Program-made: the position numbers and the translations under genes
The notes under the pieces: model-generated
Database searches by the model: none
Seen by the model: the letters and a program-made list of their open reading frames with translations, nothing else
Told to the model about the DNA's origin: nothing
Assembly: GCA_023213315.1 (NCBI GenBank)
Contig: JAKCPI010002775.1
Span: 124,001 to 188,000 of the forward strand
Direction: 5' to 3'
Length of the DNA: 64,000 bases
Source: Euborellia annulipes
Lineage: Eukaryota > Arthropoda > Insecta > Dermaptera > Anisolabididae
Part shown: positions 1-11,049 of the stretch, one piece after another
Numbering within the stretch: position 1 is the stretch's first letter
How the letters are laid out: every line of letters begins with the position of its first letter

Positions 1-340
1 TGCAAAATAATCGATTAATTCTACCTATTATTTTCTTAAAAAATAATCGATTATTTACCATAATCGATTAATCGGAATAATCGAATATTTAACATAATCG
101 ATTAATCGGAATAATCGAATATTTAACATAATCGATTATTTACCATAACCGATTAATCGAAATAATCGATTATTTACTATAATCGATTAATCGGAATAAT
201 CGAATATTTAACATAATCGATTAATCGGAATAATCGAATATTTAACATAATCGATTATTTACCATAACCGATTAATCGGAATAATCGATTAATCGAAATA
301 ATATTTTACCATAATCGTTTATTATTTTCAATAATCGAAC
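1..340. repeat. Higher-order tandem repeat of ATCGATTAATCG-type units
   Basis: Near-continuous repetition of AATCGATTAATCG alternating with AATCGAATATTTAAC and AATCGATTATTTACC. A 34-bp unit starting at 61 recurs at 95. The pair plus a 51-bp variant recurs from 180, giving a higher-order period of about 119 bp with at least two copies. Each unit contains short palindromes (ATTAAT, ATCGAT). The array begins before the window, so its full size is unknown. Confidence 0.85.
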
Positions 341-1330
341 AACCCAACCCTAATTATGAGTTAGGGAATGTAATTATATAATTATATAATCAAAAATATC
401 TGAGATATACGAGATGGAGTATGGTTGCTTCACTTCTAGTCAATTAGCAAACTTATCCGAATGATAGCAAATCATCTATATAAGAAAACAAGAACAAGCT
501 TAACCTTCGAGTTAAAAAAATGAGTTTTTTCACATATAATTCTATCTGAGGTATTAAGAAAATTTTATGAAGTTACCAACTTAATAAAAGCATCATTTAT
601 AAAAATTAAAATTAATTTAAAATTGAAATAATTAATTCAAACTAATTGATTTTTTAACAAAAATTTACAAAAAAATTCACCCCTATATAAAATAACATTT
701 TTTAAGTATGATAGTGAGTCATTTAATCATAGACAATTCTACAATCCAAATGAAGACTAATCAAAGATATATTATTAAAAATGAATTTATAAATTATGAA
801 AAATGTAAAGAGAATAAAATCGATAATCCTTTTTGGTCACTAATGGCAGATGAATCAACATTTAGATATTTAAAAATTTATCTATCTTCAAATATTAGAA
901 GAATTTTTTTTAATGTTTTAATATTTAATATGATTGTTAATAATTTATTTATTATCATGTATTAGTAATGGGATAATCATTACAATCCCGTGTTATTATT
1001 TTAAATTAGAATCCAGTGATAATTTATGTAAACATAAAGTATATTTATTATATAGATAATTCCAGATCATAAATAGTCATTTATTGAAAATTATCTTTTA
1101 TTATCATTGAAGTAGATATTAATTTCATATTTATCTTTTGAATATTTGTCAATTAATGTAGTTAGGTGCAAATTTTTTTTTTTTAAAGAGATGAGAAATA
1201 CTTGGATGAAATTTTAAAAGTTTTTAAAGAAATAACTATTATATAATTTATATAATTTCACCAGCGTCCCCCAATTTTGTCACTAAATAAAATATTCTCA
1301 TCACTTATAAGATTTAAACTTTCGACCGTT
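341..1330. other. AT-rich interval with one short ORF
   Basis: No gene or clear repeat boundary is seen. An ORF at 708-965 encodes 85 residues including FWSLMADEST, which resembles the LMADEST-type stretch seen in some hAT/DUF4371-like transposases. The surrounding residues are low-complexity and AT-driven, so at most this is a decayed transposase fragment. Nothing else stands out. Confidence 0.25.
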
Positions 1331-1339
1331 GGTTCTCTT

Positions 1340-1985
1340 TGAAACATTTTGTAGGCTAAATTAAAATTAAATATACAAATTAAACACTAGGTTATTTGTT
1401 TCAAAGTATTTATTAATTAAAAATTAAAATTTAATCAGATCTATTATCTAAAAACAGGCGTTAAAATTTAAATTAAACAAATGGGTGTTAAAAAGTAATG
1501 CAGCGTTAAAAAAATGCTATTTTCTAAACAAAGTTTTAACAGCGACGTTAACATGTTGCTTTTATTTCAAAGCTATCAAAATCATAACCTTACTTTTTAG
1601 GTATTTTAAACATGACGTTAAAATATTAAAGGCACCCCCTAGACATGGCATTATTTTTTAACACTATTTACTAAATGTTAGATTTACATTTTTGTTTACA
1701 GAATAGCTATTTGAGGCAAGGAAGTGATTTTGAATAGCATTTTTTAACGCTTAGATTACTTTTTAACACCCCTTTGTTTATTTTAAATTTTAACGCCTGT
1801 TTTTAGAGAATAGATTATCTATTTCGACAATTACTTGTCATCAACAGAAGTTAGATTAGAATTTAATCACTTGTGATGATGACAAGTAATGGTCAAATAC
1901 GTAAAAGTGTTAATTTTTAATTAATAAAATCATTGAAACAAATAACCTAGTGTTTAATTTGTATATTTAATTTTAATTCATCACT
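1340..1985. repeat. Foldback repeat with inverted arms, interrupted by a MITE
   Basis: The left arm (about 1360-1440) and right arm (about 1900-1980) are inverted copies that share AACACTAGGTTATTTGTTTC and its complement. The right part keeps a decayed hammerhead-like core (TGATGATGACAAG...AAATACGTA, about 1872-1912). The same arms occur intact at 19440-19650, which shows that the 1447-1807 element is a later insertion. Confidence 0.75.
1447..1807. mobile_element. Family C MITE, TIR TCTAAAAACAGGCGTT
   Basis: About 360 bp with long terminal inverted repeats: TCTAAAAACAGGCGTTAAAA at the left and its complement at the right (CGCCTGTTTTTAGA). The interior repeats GTTAAAAA-type words. A related copy lies at 38540-38870. 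It has no coding capacity and its superfamily is not assigned. It sits inside the foldback repeat at 1340-1985. Confidence 0.65.
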
Positions 1986-1989
1986 TAAT

Positions 1990-2985
1990 TTTGTCATTGG
2001 CCTTGGAATTTACTCTTATAAATTCTTTAATCTAAATGTTAATTTATCTAAATAACAATTAATAAAAATATAATTTTTCCAAGCGCCTAGAGGTAGGCAA
2101 TCATAACATCACTCTGTATGTCTGGTTGCTTTTCCATTTGATGAAATTAATATTTTTTTTAAATTACTTTAATAAATTCGTTTAAATATACATTTTTGTT
2201 TAATATAAAAATAATAATATAGGTTATGTCTTTTTTTTATGATCCTATAAAACAAAAGTTAATTAGTTGTAAATAATAATTAAATGAAAACACCAAATGT
2301 TTTTTGATATAAGGTAGAGAAGAGTTTTTCATGGCTGGGCTACCCGGTTCGCTTCCCGTCCCAAGCGAGAAATTTCTACTTAATTGGTTACCAATCATTT
2401 TAAATAAATATTCCTTAAAATTCACTCTACCTGGTATATCTAAGTTTAAAAACATATGCTTGAAATGAATGAAAGGTGAGGCAAGAAAAGGAAGGAATCG
2501 TCTTTGATTGGCTCGAGTTCGATGGGTATTTATAGAAAAATTAGGTATCAAGGGGGGTAGGAGGGGTAGCTAGTTATTATTTAAATGAACAATTATTTGA
2601 ACTTTCAATTTTTTTTTTTTCCATCATAGATTACTCAAGTGGAAACTAGCATTTTTTTTTATTCCATCAATTCCTCATCAAGTGTCACCAGGGCTGTTTC
2701 TGGTTATGACGTCATCACCCTGTCCTGTCATTTTTGACACCCTTGTTTCTTTTTTTTAACATTTACAAAAACTTAAAGAATCTTCAACATTCTCAAATTC
2801 ACATATTTCATTTAATATGAAATAGAAAAGGAAAATTGTTTTTTTTTTTTTTTGTAAGGGGCATCTTGCACAATCTGTCAGGCTGTACAATGGTCTTTCT
2901 ACCTTCAATAGAAATTTCAATCCTGACTTCAAAATAGGCTATTTAATGAAATAATTGTTACAAAACCCAATTTATAGCTGAGATG
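1990..2985. other. Unassigned AT-rich interval
   Basis: Contains homopolymer T runs and a modestly GC-richer patch (2310-2570), but no ORF with recognisable content. The 104-residue ORF on the minus strand has no motif and is probably chance. No repeat boundary is recognised. Confidence 0.4.
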
Positions 2986-2989
2986 TTAT

Positions 2990-3425
2990 ATTCATAAGAG
3001 GGTAGAAATATGAGAGACGCAGCTTATTTATTTAATCCACACAGCTAACATTTCAGTTCCTTATTTGAACCATATTTGGAACTGGTGAAAAGTCATTATG
3101 AAAGTCTCACAGTGGATTTTACACATAGATGAACCAAACCCTTATATAATAAAAATATACACAGTATGCAATAACCAGGTATATAAATAAAATTATAAAT
3201 TAAATCAAATTAAAATAAATTTATGTTCTTGGTCATCGCATATTGTGTATATATTTATTATATAAGAGTTAGGTTCAACAATGTATAAAATCCACTGTGA
3301 CACTTTCAAAATGACTTTTCGCCAGCTCTGAAGATGGTTCAAATACGGAATAGAAACGTCAGAATTAAATAAATAAAGAAAAAAACTCTATCTGCATCTC
3401 TTATTTTTCTACCCTCTTTTTAATG
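2990..3425. repeat. Foldback repeat carrying a decayed hammerhead motif
   Basis: Inverted arms: AGAGGGTAGAAATATGAGAG near 2997 matches the complement of the sequence ending near 3418, and the AACCATATTTGGAACTGG part matches in reverse at 3320-3345. Arms are diverged. A hammerhead-like core lies in the right arm. Confidence 0.65.
3323..3365 (+). ncRNA. Decayed hammerhead-ribozyme-like motif
   Basis: CTGAAGA (3328-3334) and GAAACGTC (3353-3360) keep the core spacing of the better copies at 52464 and 50965. Stem II (GGTTC/GGAATA) and stem I (CAGCT/AGAAT) no longer pair well, so this copy is probably inactive. Confidence 0.45.
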
Positions 3426-3490
3426 AAATATAGTATTATAATTAAAATTAAAAAAAAAAAATAATAATTTGCGATATGAGCACATTAAAT

Positions 3491-3974
3491 GGGCCCTGTT
3501 ACGCATTAGTGTGTCAAGCGCCATCTACCGAGTTTTGAGAAAATTAACATTAAAGTTTTTTGTTTTCATTGGATTATATGGACCCTGTTATGCAATGGTG
3601 TGTCAAAGATCAAAAAATTAAAAATTGAGTCAAGCACGGAATATTGTTTCAAATGCTTTAATTAATAGTATTTTTTTATGGAATATGTCCTAAAAAATTT
3701 ATATTTAATGTTACTTGCACAATTGACAACAAAAATTATATATAATCCAATGAAAACAAAAAACTTTAATGTTGATTTTCGCAAAACTCGATGTTTGGTC
3801 TTTGACACACCATTGCATAACAGGGTCCATATATAATTTTTTTTGTCAATTGTGTAAGTGACATTAAATATAAATTTTTTTAGGACATATTTCATAAAAA
3901 ATACTATTAATTATAGCATTTGAAACAATATTCCGTGCTTAAATCAATTTTTCACACTATTGATAACAGGGTCC
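3491..3974. mobile_element. MITE with GGRCCCTGTTA TIRs, split by a second copy
   Basis: Outer element starting GGGCCCTGTTACGC and ending AACAGGGTCC, flanked by AAAT on both sides (3487-3490 and 3975-3978). It is interrupted by the inner copy at 3580-3828. Without the insert it is about 231 bp, close to the 240-bp relative at 6831-7070. It is non-coding; an ORF running through it is chance. Confidence 0.8.
3580..3828. mobile_element. Inner copy of the same MITE family
   Basis: Begins GGACCCTGTTATGC and ends GCATAACAGGGTCC. It is flanked by ATAT on both sides (3576-3579, 3829-3832), which supports a 4-bp A/T target duplication. Insertion of one family member into another of the same family dates this copy as the younger. 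Confidence 0.8.
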
Positions 3975-3979
3975 AAATA

Positions 3980-4775
3980 AGAATAAAAATTCTTAATTAT
4001 GATAGTCTTAATAAGATTAGATTTTTAACTTTCTCTGTGAAACTAAAGTTGAAAAAAAAAAAAAATATTATATATTAATAGTAATTTTGATGATCTAGTA
4101 AAAATGGCGTGGAGTTTTAATGGCAAAATCCATTTGGCAGGTGTTTTGTATTTGTTCGCATATTGACAAACAGTGGAAATGAACTGTCCACAATGGGTAG
4201 GGTCCCTGGGCTATTTGCCCTGGCAAAAGGGCCATCTCGCCGGGTAGATAACACCACCGTCTCTCATCCCCTTCACCCACCACCACTACCACCATAACAC
4301 ACGATGGATGATTAAAAAGTATTGATTTCATTAGGCCACTTCGAAAAAATACCATTTAACAGATGTTCTAGTAAACGAGCCAGTTTATTTTCAACAAACC
4401 TCTTATTTTAACTCTCTCTTAGAAAAAGAGAAAAAAAAATTTAATCAAATCTCGTTTAAATATAGTATTTATATATACAAAATAGGGTTGTTTTGAATAT
4501 TTATAACCGTATTTGTTTCTCAATTCGGACCCCTTAGTGGACGAGATGGGAGGATTGAGGGCGCAAAAAAAAAAGAATTAGAATTACAAGTCACCGCAAT
4601 GCGAAAAAAAAAAACATAAAAAAAAGTCGTAAATGAAAAATACTTTTGAGCAGAAGGGAGAGGTGAGGAAACAGATCAGTGGGTCAAAAAAAGACGGCTA
4701 GAGGCTATCTATCTATATACACTAATGAATAGAATATGAAAATTTTGATTTTTTTATTGTCTATTTATTTATTAA
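3980..4775. other. Unassigned interval
   Basis: AT-rich DNA with one moderately GC-rich stretch (4120-4340) containing a CCACCACTACC-type pyrimidine tract. No convincing gene, splice-bounded exon or repeat terminus was seen. Confidence 0.4.
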
Positions 4776-4777
4776 AA

Positions 4778-4896
4778 ATCTGGTGTGTCTGGTCCCACTG
4801 CACGTAGCTTTGTCTTAGCTTTGGTAATTGAAAGTTGTGTTCTGTGTTTGTCACACCCGATTTTTTGTTTCGACATATATTTAGTTTCCGCCGATA
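4778..4896. repeat. Family A terminal hairpin remnant
   Basis: A diverged copy of the family A hairpin: TCTGGTGTG at one end and CACACCCGATTTTTTG at the other, with a TTGGTAATTGAAAGTTGTG core, followed by the TCGACATATATTTAGTTTCC segment that adjoins this hairpin in full copies. Confidence 0.7.
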
Positions 4897-5107
4897 GGTG
4901 TAACTAACTTTCAGCAAAATCATACTGAGATGGTTTCACGTTTCCTTCCTCATGAAGAAGCATCTCAAATAGAGTTGGATAATTTATTTCCATGAGGTAG
5001 ATTTGAACTCGAGTTGTCTTCAACTCAGGATTATAAGCTTAACTGCTTTTTCTCCTCGGCTAATCGCCTCCTCAATAAAATTTATAAACATAGAAAAATA
5101 TTTATAA

Positions 5108-6112
5108 CTTTCTCTTACCTATATATATATATAGAAAGTATTTGATTCATGACTAAAATTCGATGTCGAGATTTTGATGGATATACACGTTTTGAGGTCC
5201 CCTGAATCAAAAAAAGTTATTTTCCCGACATGGACTGTCTGTCTGTTTGTCTGTGCGTCTGTCTTGGTTCAATTTAAAGCATGAAAGAATTGAGCTAGGA
5301 GGTTGAAATTTTATATTTAAGTTAGTCACCCCCCTAGGGCGTGAAAATAAGCTTTTGATCAACTATTTTTTAGATGCTCTTTAAAATGTATATTCTCATT
5401 TTGCCATTGAAATCTTTTGAAGACCACTTTACTCTTGTACTCCATAGTAAAGATAGGAGAAATGGTTGCCATGGTAACAAAATATAAATAATTTCCCATA
5501 CTTATAAATTTTACATCTTGAATTCTAATATATCGGCGGAAACTAAATATATGAAACACGAAAAATCTGGTGTGACAAGCACAGGACACAACTTTCGATT
5601 ACCGAAGGTAAGAGAAATTTGTGTGCTGTGCGACAGTCATACCAGATTTTTTTTGTTACAATGGCAACCATTTCTCCTATCTTTCCTATGAAGTACAAGA
5701 GTAAACTGTGCTTCAAAAGATTCAAGGGCAAAATGAGAAAATATATTTTAAAGAGCATCTAAAAAATAAATGATTTTTGAATTTTAATAAAAATCTTTGA
5801 GCGAGTTGAGAAAAAAAAAAACTGAAAAAGTACATCAGTAAAGTACTAGTACTTTTTGGCCGATTTTGTTTTAAAGCTTATTTACACGAGTTCGGGGGGT
5901 GCCTAACTTAAATATAAAATTTCAACCCCTTAGCTCATTTCCTTTTTGCTTTATATTGAACACATACACACACACAGACCATGTTGCGATAACCACTTTT
6001 ATGGACTAAAAACGTGTATATTCATCAAAATCTAGATATCGAATTTTTGACATGAAAACAATATTTTTCTCTTTAAATATATATACATATATAGGTAAGA
6101 GAAAGTAGAAAC
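5108..6112. mobile_element. Two family A copies in inverted (tail-to-tail) arrangement
   Basis: Starts ACTTTCTCTTACCTATATAT and ends with the complement (GGTAAGAGAAAGT). Internal order: GATGTCGAGATTTTGATGG, a TCTGTCTG microsatellite, a CACCCCC block, ATTTCTCCTATCTTT-type sequence, then a hairpin at about 5560-5660 (CTGGTGTGAC...ACCAGATTTTT). The same blocks then run in reverse order to 6112. Non-coding; the ORFs inside are chance. Confidence 0.85.
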
Positions 6113-6269
6113 CGGTTTAATCACAACATCATATATGATTAATTGCAAATAAATTATATATATATATTATTTAAGGACCTTAAAGACAGTTTAATTTCTC
6201 AACCACATAATCGGAAATGAAAAAAAAAAATTTGAAAAAAAAAAAATTAAAATATTTTTAATTCTTGAG

Positions 6270-6580
6270 CTACTAGAACAAAGTTATTAAAGTTGCGATT
6301 GCGAGTGGTTAATTGCGGTTGGCTTTGTACGGGGCTCCTCACTGAGGCTCCGGGGCTTCTCGTGCACTCGGGGTTAATGAGCGAGAGATAGTGCGAGTGA
6401 GAGGGAAGATGGAGAGACAATCGAAAAGTGCGAGTGCAAGCGAGAGAGAAAATGGACCTCAGACTCAGCCACCACCATCCCCCTCTCTTTACTCCTTCCT
6501 CGTTCCTAATCCCAGCCGTCGCCAACTTGCCCGAGTTTGCAAACATCTCCATATGGACCGGACAGATAAGTTGGCAGCTC

Positions 6581-6613
<33 letters not shown>

Positions 6614-6660
6614 CGTCTTCTCTCCTTCTTGGCGTTAATTAATCGGCCAGTCAAAGATAT
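6270..6660. other. CpG-rich patch ending in a 29-base A run
   Basis: 6290-6570 is noticeably richer in GC and CpG than its surroundings, with repeated GCGAG/GAGAG words and GTGCGAGTG, then an A run at about 6581-6609. It could be a retroposed transcript, a SINE-like unit or an old promoter (GAGA-type words, TCAGTG on the minus strand). Overlapping ORFs in several frames give no recognisable protein. Confidence 0.3.
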
Positions 6661-6830
6661 TTTCTAATATGTTTAAAAATTTCGATTTTAAATATTTAAA
6701 ATATTTCAATATATCGACGATATCGATGGAAATGAAACGAGAATTAAAAAATAATAATAAAATACCGATGCAACAACATAATTGGGGGATTTAATAAATT
6801 CAAGAGAATAACATTTTTTGTCTATTATTT

Positions 6831-7070
6831 GGACCCTGTTACGCATTAGTGTGTCAAGCGCCAGCTACTGAGATTTGAGAAAATTAACATTAAAGTTTTT
6901 TGTTTTGATTAGATTATATATAATTTTGTTTTGTCAATTGTGCAAGTAACATTAAAGATAAATTTTTTTAGTACATATTTCATAAAAAATATAGCATTTG
7001 AAACAATATTCCGTGCTAACTCAATTTTTAATTTTTTTGGCGCTTGACATACTAATGCATAACAGGGTCC
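6831..7070. mobile_element. MITE with GGACCCTGTTA TIRs, 4-bp ATTT duplication
   Basis: 240 bp. The left end GGACCCTGTTACGCATTAG and right end CTAATGCATAACAGGGTCC are inverted repeats that continue through GTGTCAAGCGCC. It is flanked by ATTT on both sides (6827-6830, 7071-7074). Same family as 3491-3974. Confidence 0.85.
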
Positions 7071-7629
7071 ATTTAATTAATAAAAATTAATTTTAATTGA
7101 TGTCGATGAAAAAAGTGGCTGTCTAAGAATTAGATGAATAGCCAAGTCAAAAAAACAAATTCTAGTTTTAACCTCAGAAGCCTCAATTCCTTTGACTAAG
7201 AGGTTTAAATATGAATTACCAATTGAATTGAAATTCTAACTATAACCTCGAAACTCTCATTTGAGGTTCAAAACAATAATTTCTATATCGATTGAAGTTT
7301 TTGAGGGCCAATTGTAGATTCTGCAGTTCTGATTTAAACCTCAAAGTTGTAAAACCGTAGGATTTTGAGGTTCAAACTGGGATTACTTTCTATGTTGAAT
7401 CCAATCTCCAAAAGATTAAACTGACCCTCGAAAGCCTCACTGAAGGTTTAAATAGGAATTTATGTTTTGACTCGGGTACGAGGCAAGGAGAGGATGTCAG
7501 CCAAACAGGATAACCAAATGAAAATCCCAATACAAGAAAACGTTTCGGCTTTAATTAGTTTATATGAAATTTTTATAATTTTTTGTTATGTCTATCCAAT
7601 GTAAATATTATATGTACTTTTTAGTAAGG

Positions 7630-7666
7630 ACTGAAGATCTTTTAAATTAAAGATACGAAACGTCTA
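7630..7666 (+). ncRNA. Hammerhead-like core, incomplete
   Basis: CTGAAGA (7631-7637), a perfect TCTTT/AAAGA stem, then GAAACGTC (7657-7664). Stem I is not evident (GTAAGGA against TACGG), and three extra bases lie before GAAA. Probably a decayed member of the hammerhead family. Confidence 0.35.
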
Positions 7667-7847
7667 CGGTGACAAGAACCTGAATTCAGAGGTTATTTAT
7701 TGGCTGCTATTATCCACAATTATCCACTTTATAAAAAAAATATTTTATAATCATTAAAATTTATTTTTATATTTGAAGTTTTATAGCTGATTGTATTGAT
7801 TGTAGTAGAATAAAAAAAAAGCTAATTGTGATTTCATTTATTTTCCC

Positions 7848-7895
7848 TCACTAGTGACGTTTCGGTCCTGTTTAGGAACATCTTCAGAGTTAATA
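7848..7895 (-). ncRNA. Hammerhead-like motif, stem I weak
   Basis: Read on the minus strand: CTGAAGA (complement of 7881-7887), T, then GGTCC/GGACC-type stem II sequence, then GAAACGTC (complement of 7856-7863). Stem I pairing is poor. The inverted sister at 9385-9415 keeps GGTCCTAAGCAGGACC and GAAACGTC but has lost CTGAAGA. Confidence 0.45.
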
Positions 7896-8663
7896 AGACA
7901 GAACAATTCACAATGGTCTTACGTAAAATCATACAAATTTATATAAATTAAATGACTATTTACGATTAGGGTTGTCATCATTAATATGATATTTAACATT
8001 TCATCTTTACTATCAATATCGTTGGTGAAAATTGGTGAAATGTTAAATTTGAATTTTCACCAATGATATTGATAGTGTGACGCAGAGGGCTTAGGCCAGT
8101 CTACGCCCATAAGGAGAAAGGGTAAAACAATGCCAACAAAGAGACAATTAAAAAAATTTTAAATGATATGTATTAAAATTCAGCTAATCGAATAGATGAG
8201 TAAACAAGAGAATAAGATCTGATAAAAAGAAATATTTGATATGATATAGATTATTGTACAATAATGGTGAAATTGAACGCGTTCAACCCTTTATAAATTA
8301 GAGAATATTTATACATAAGCCTATACTGATGATGATAAAATAATTATAAATAAATAAATAAATAAACAAACATACATATAAATAACAATAAATTAATAAT
8401 TTTTTTTTTTTACATAAATAATTCATCAAATGCCGTAAAATATTCCTTCCTTACAATACATCAAAATATATATTTTTTTTTCTAATTATAAAATTATGAA
8501 CTTTTACATTCAATTATTAAACCTTTTCTCTCGGTATAAAAGAATATTATTATCTTATTATTTTTAATTAATATATAAAACTAATTAAATTAAAACAAAT
8601 GATTTCTTCAATTGGGCAATTATTCTATGCATATAAAAGTTTTTTTTGTCTCTATATTTTTTT

Positions 8664-9011
8664 TTATACGTAAGTCGGACAAATTTAGATAATCGCCAAT
8701 TTTCAGAAATGACTGTTCGGTTCGTTTTGTATCCAATCTTCCGAAGAAATATGTCGGCGACAGATTTTAATCAAATGAAGAAAAGTAAAGCCAAAAATCA
8801 TTCGGGCGCCAAGGACCGGAAACTAAGGCCGGTACTTAAAACTAAAATAAAGCACGGTTTTACTAATGGGCTTAAGCGAAATACACTACCGGATTCTTTT
8901 ATAAAATTCAGAATACAGTACTCACCGATACGCCGAAGGACACAACCAAACAACAGCAACAATTCACAAATCAACAATATATTTATTTATATAAAGATAT
9001 ATTTTATATAA
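8664..9011 (+). other. Unrecognised ORF in the foldback spacer
   Basis: An open frame of about 115 codons encoding a basic, Lys/Arg-rich peptide (MKKSKAKNHSGAKDRKLRPV in the middle, then KIKHGFTNGLKRN). It is less AT-biased and more varied than the chance ORFs nearby, so it may be a remnant of a coding element. No domain is recognised, no start context is compelling, and no splice sites were identified. Confidence 0.2.
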
Positions 9012-9717
9012 AAATAAAAACCAGGATAAAAATTAACTATCGGCTTTGAAAATCCCGATTTGCATAAAAATTCTTCTCTCTCCAAATTTCAATTCTAGAT
9101 AATATTCAGAAAAAAAATTCTCCTTTTTTTTTTTTCAATACAAGTATTTTTCCCCTCCCTCACGAAAAATAGGAGGGGGCCAACCAAGGGAGAACTCTTC
9201 GCCCGCTAGATGTCAGCACACATCTAAGATGGAACTCAGCGGCGCGAAATTTGCGTTACAATAGTAAAGGTGAAATGTTAAATTTCACATTAATGATGAC
9301 AGCCCTAATGGTAATTTTGCATTTAATTTATATAAGTTTGTATGATTTACGTAAGACCATTGTGAATTGTTTTTTGTTAAATATGGTCCTAAGCAGGACC
9401 GAAACGTCTAGTGAGGGAAAAAAAATAAAATTACAATTAGCTTTTCTCTCTTGTTTTTTTCTTATTCTACTACAATACAAATTTATTCATTAGGATTAGA
9501 GAAAAAAGAGAGATCGCCCAAATCGTCTAAACCCCGCTTTTCCTGTATAAATTCACTCGTTCTACAAAGAAGCTTTTCATAATATATAGAGAATCGTCTT
9601 TTCTGAATCTATAAGACTAATTAATATATACAGGCTAAATATTATACATTGAGATTGTTCAATTGCATTATAAAATCACAAAAGACAATTTATATTTATA
9701 TTATAAAATACGTCTTC

Positions 9718-9771
9718 GATTGCAGAATGAATTTTTGCCGAAACGATTGCAGAATGAATTTTTGCCGAAAC
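9718..9771. repeat. 27-bp tandem duplication
   Basis: Two identical adjacent 27-bp units beginning GATTGCAGAATG and ending GCCGAAAC. Confidence 0.9.
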
Positions 9772-9957
9772 GACCCATAAAGTGTTTTTATAAATCAAGT
9801 TAATTGCTGCGACCCTCTTCTACTTATTTCATTTATCAAAATTTTAAAACATTTGAATATTTAATATTATTGACAAAAAAATTACCACAGACATCTTTGC
9901 AAAAACTACTTCAATGGATTCTGGGGACCTATAAATAATTAGTACCAATAGTTCAAT

Positions 9958-10206
9958 CAGGGGCGGATTAAAGGGGGGGGGGGCGATCCTCCCCCCCCGA
10001 GAATAAATTCAAACAGTTATAAAAACTAGTAATCTAAAGAAATTATGATTTCCGCTCTTTAATTTCAATTGAATTTGTTACCAATCAATTTAAATAAATA
10101 GGAAAGGGGTCTAAATGGCCATAGATGCCGACAAAGTCCTTAAATAAAAAAAAAAATAAAAATACTGCCCCCCCCCCCCCGACAAAATTGCATTAATCCG
10201 CCACTG
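9958..10206. mobile_element. hAT MITE, 8-bp duplication AGTTCAAT
   Basis: 249 bp, starting CAGGGGCGGATTAA and ending TTAATCCGCCACTG, with G and C homopolymer tracts just inside the ends. Exact 8-bp target duplication AGTTCAAT at 9950-9957 and 10207-10214. An 8-bp duplication and CAG-type ends are hAT hallmarks. It has no transposase, so it is non-autonomous. Confidence 0.92.
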
Positions 10207-10616
10207 AGTTCAATTCGATTCTTTTTTTTTACGATTATATTAACTTATCAGCCTAATATTCGGTTGGTGGATAGAGTTAAAAAAAATAATCAAGTTATAG
10301 TCTTGTTAGATTCAAAATTTGTTTATAATAATAATTATAAATTATACAGCCACTCTTTTTCACTTAAATATGAAGTAATCATTATATTGAATTATTATTA
10401 ATCTCTGGTTAAAATTTGTTTAAATATAAGAAAAATATTCACAATTTGCAATTTAATCATTGAGAAATATGTTTAAATTTAAAGTGGTAACTGTTGGCTC
10501 TAAATTAAACATTAATTAATTTGGTAAATTAAAACTAAAAACACAAGTAGATGTGTTTTAATATATTATTTATTGGTATATCGATACTTGAGTATTTGAA
10601 AATGTTTATACTAATA

Positions 10617-11045
10617 TACAGAGCCGGATCTAGAGGGAGGGGGCAGTGGGGTGGCAAAATGGGAAAAGTGGTTTACAAAAATAAAATGAAATTAGAAGGT
10701 GCGGATTTTGGCATTTGCTGCATCTAGGAAGTGGACACTTTTGTCGCCCCCTATTCCTATCCCTCTGGACTTCTGATTACCTATACCATTTAGGCATAAA
10801 ATACTTTTCTATTTGAAAAAAAAATTATAAGTATGTAAATAAGCAGGTTTTTTTTTTCACAAATTGGTTAGGCCCGTGATGCCAGGGCCTAGGGTGGCAA
10901 AATTTTAGAGGTGACAAAATTTTAGAATTTAAAGAAAGATTAAAATTTTAAAATGGGATAGTGCAGGGGAAGGAAGGAGGCGGAAACATTATACTGTAAT
11001 ATTAGTAAGGAAGGGGTGGTAAATTATATTTTGCCCCTCCTAATT
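10617..11045. repeat. Degenerate hAT-MITE-like G/C-tract sequence
   Basis: Contains CAGAGCCGGATCTAGAGGG, GGCAAAATTTTAG repeats and TTTGTCGCCCCC blocks that also appear near 41740 and 42210. No clean pair of ends or target duplication was found, so boundaries are approximate. Confidence 0.4.
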
Positions 11046-11049
11046 CCGA

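Larger units (their letters stand above)
7790..9470. repeat. Large foldback repeat with about 250-bp inverted arms
   Basis: The left arm 7800-8060 and right arm 9260-9470 are inverted copies that share AGCTAATTGTGATTTC/TAAAATTACAATTAGCT, the GAAACGTC motif, CATTGTGAATTGTT and TTAGGGTTGTCATCATTAAT. The 1.2-kb spacer has AT-rich DNA, the ORF at 8664-9011 and a GCGAAGAGTTCTCCC-type GC patch at 9140-9260. The arms carry hammerhead-like remnants. Confidence 0.75.

Noticed and set aside
708..965. hAT/DUF4371 transposase call from LMADEST
   Set aside because: One short motif only, no TIRs or duplication, AT-driven flanking residues; left as a remark.
6247..6667. Overlapping ORFs of 79-111 residues in three frames
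   Set aside because: Poly-Lys from an A run and low-complexity Ser/Arg; no frame has protein-like character. Kept only as a CpG-rich patch.
8664..9011. Structural or DNA-binding gene from a basic ORF
   Set aside because: Composition is suggestive but there is no domain, promoter or splice evidence; kept only as an unrecognised ORF.
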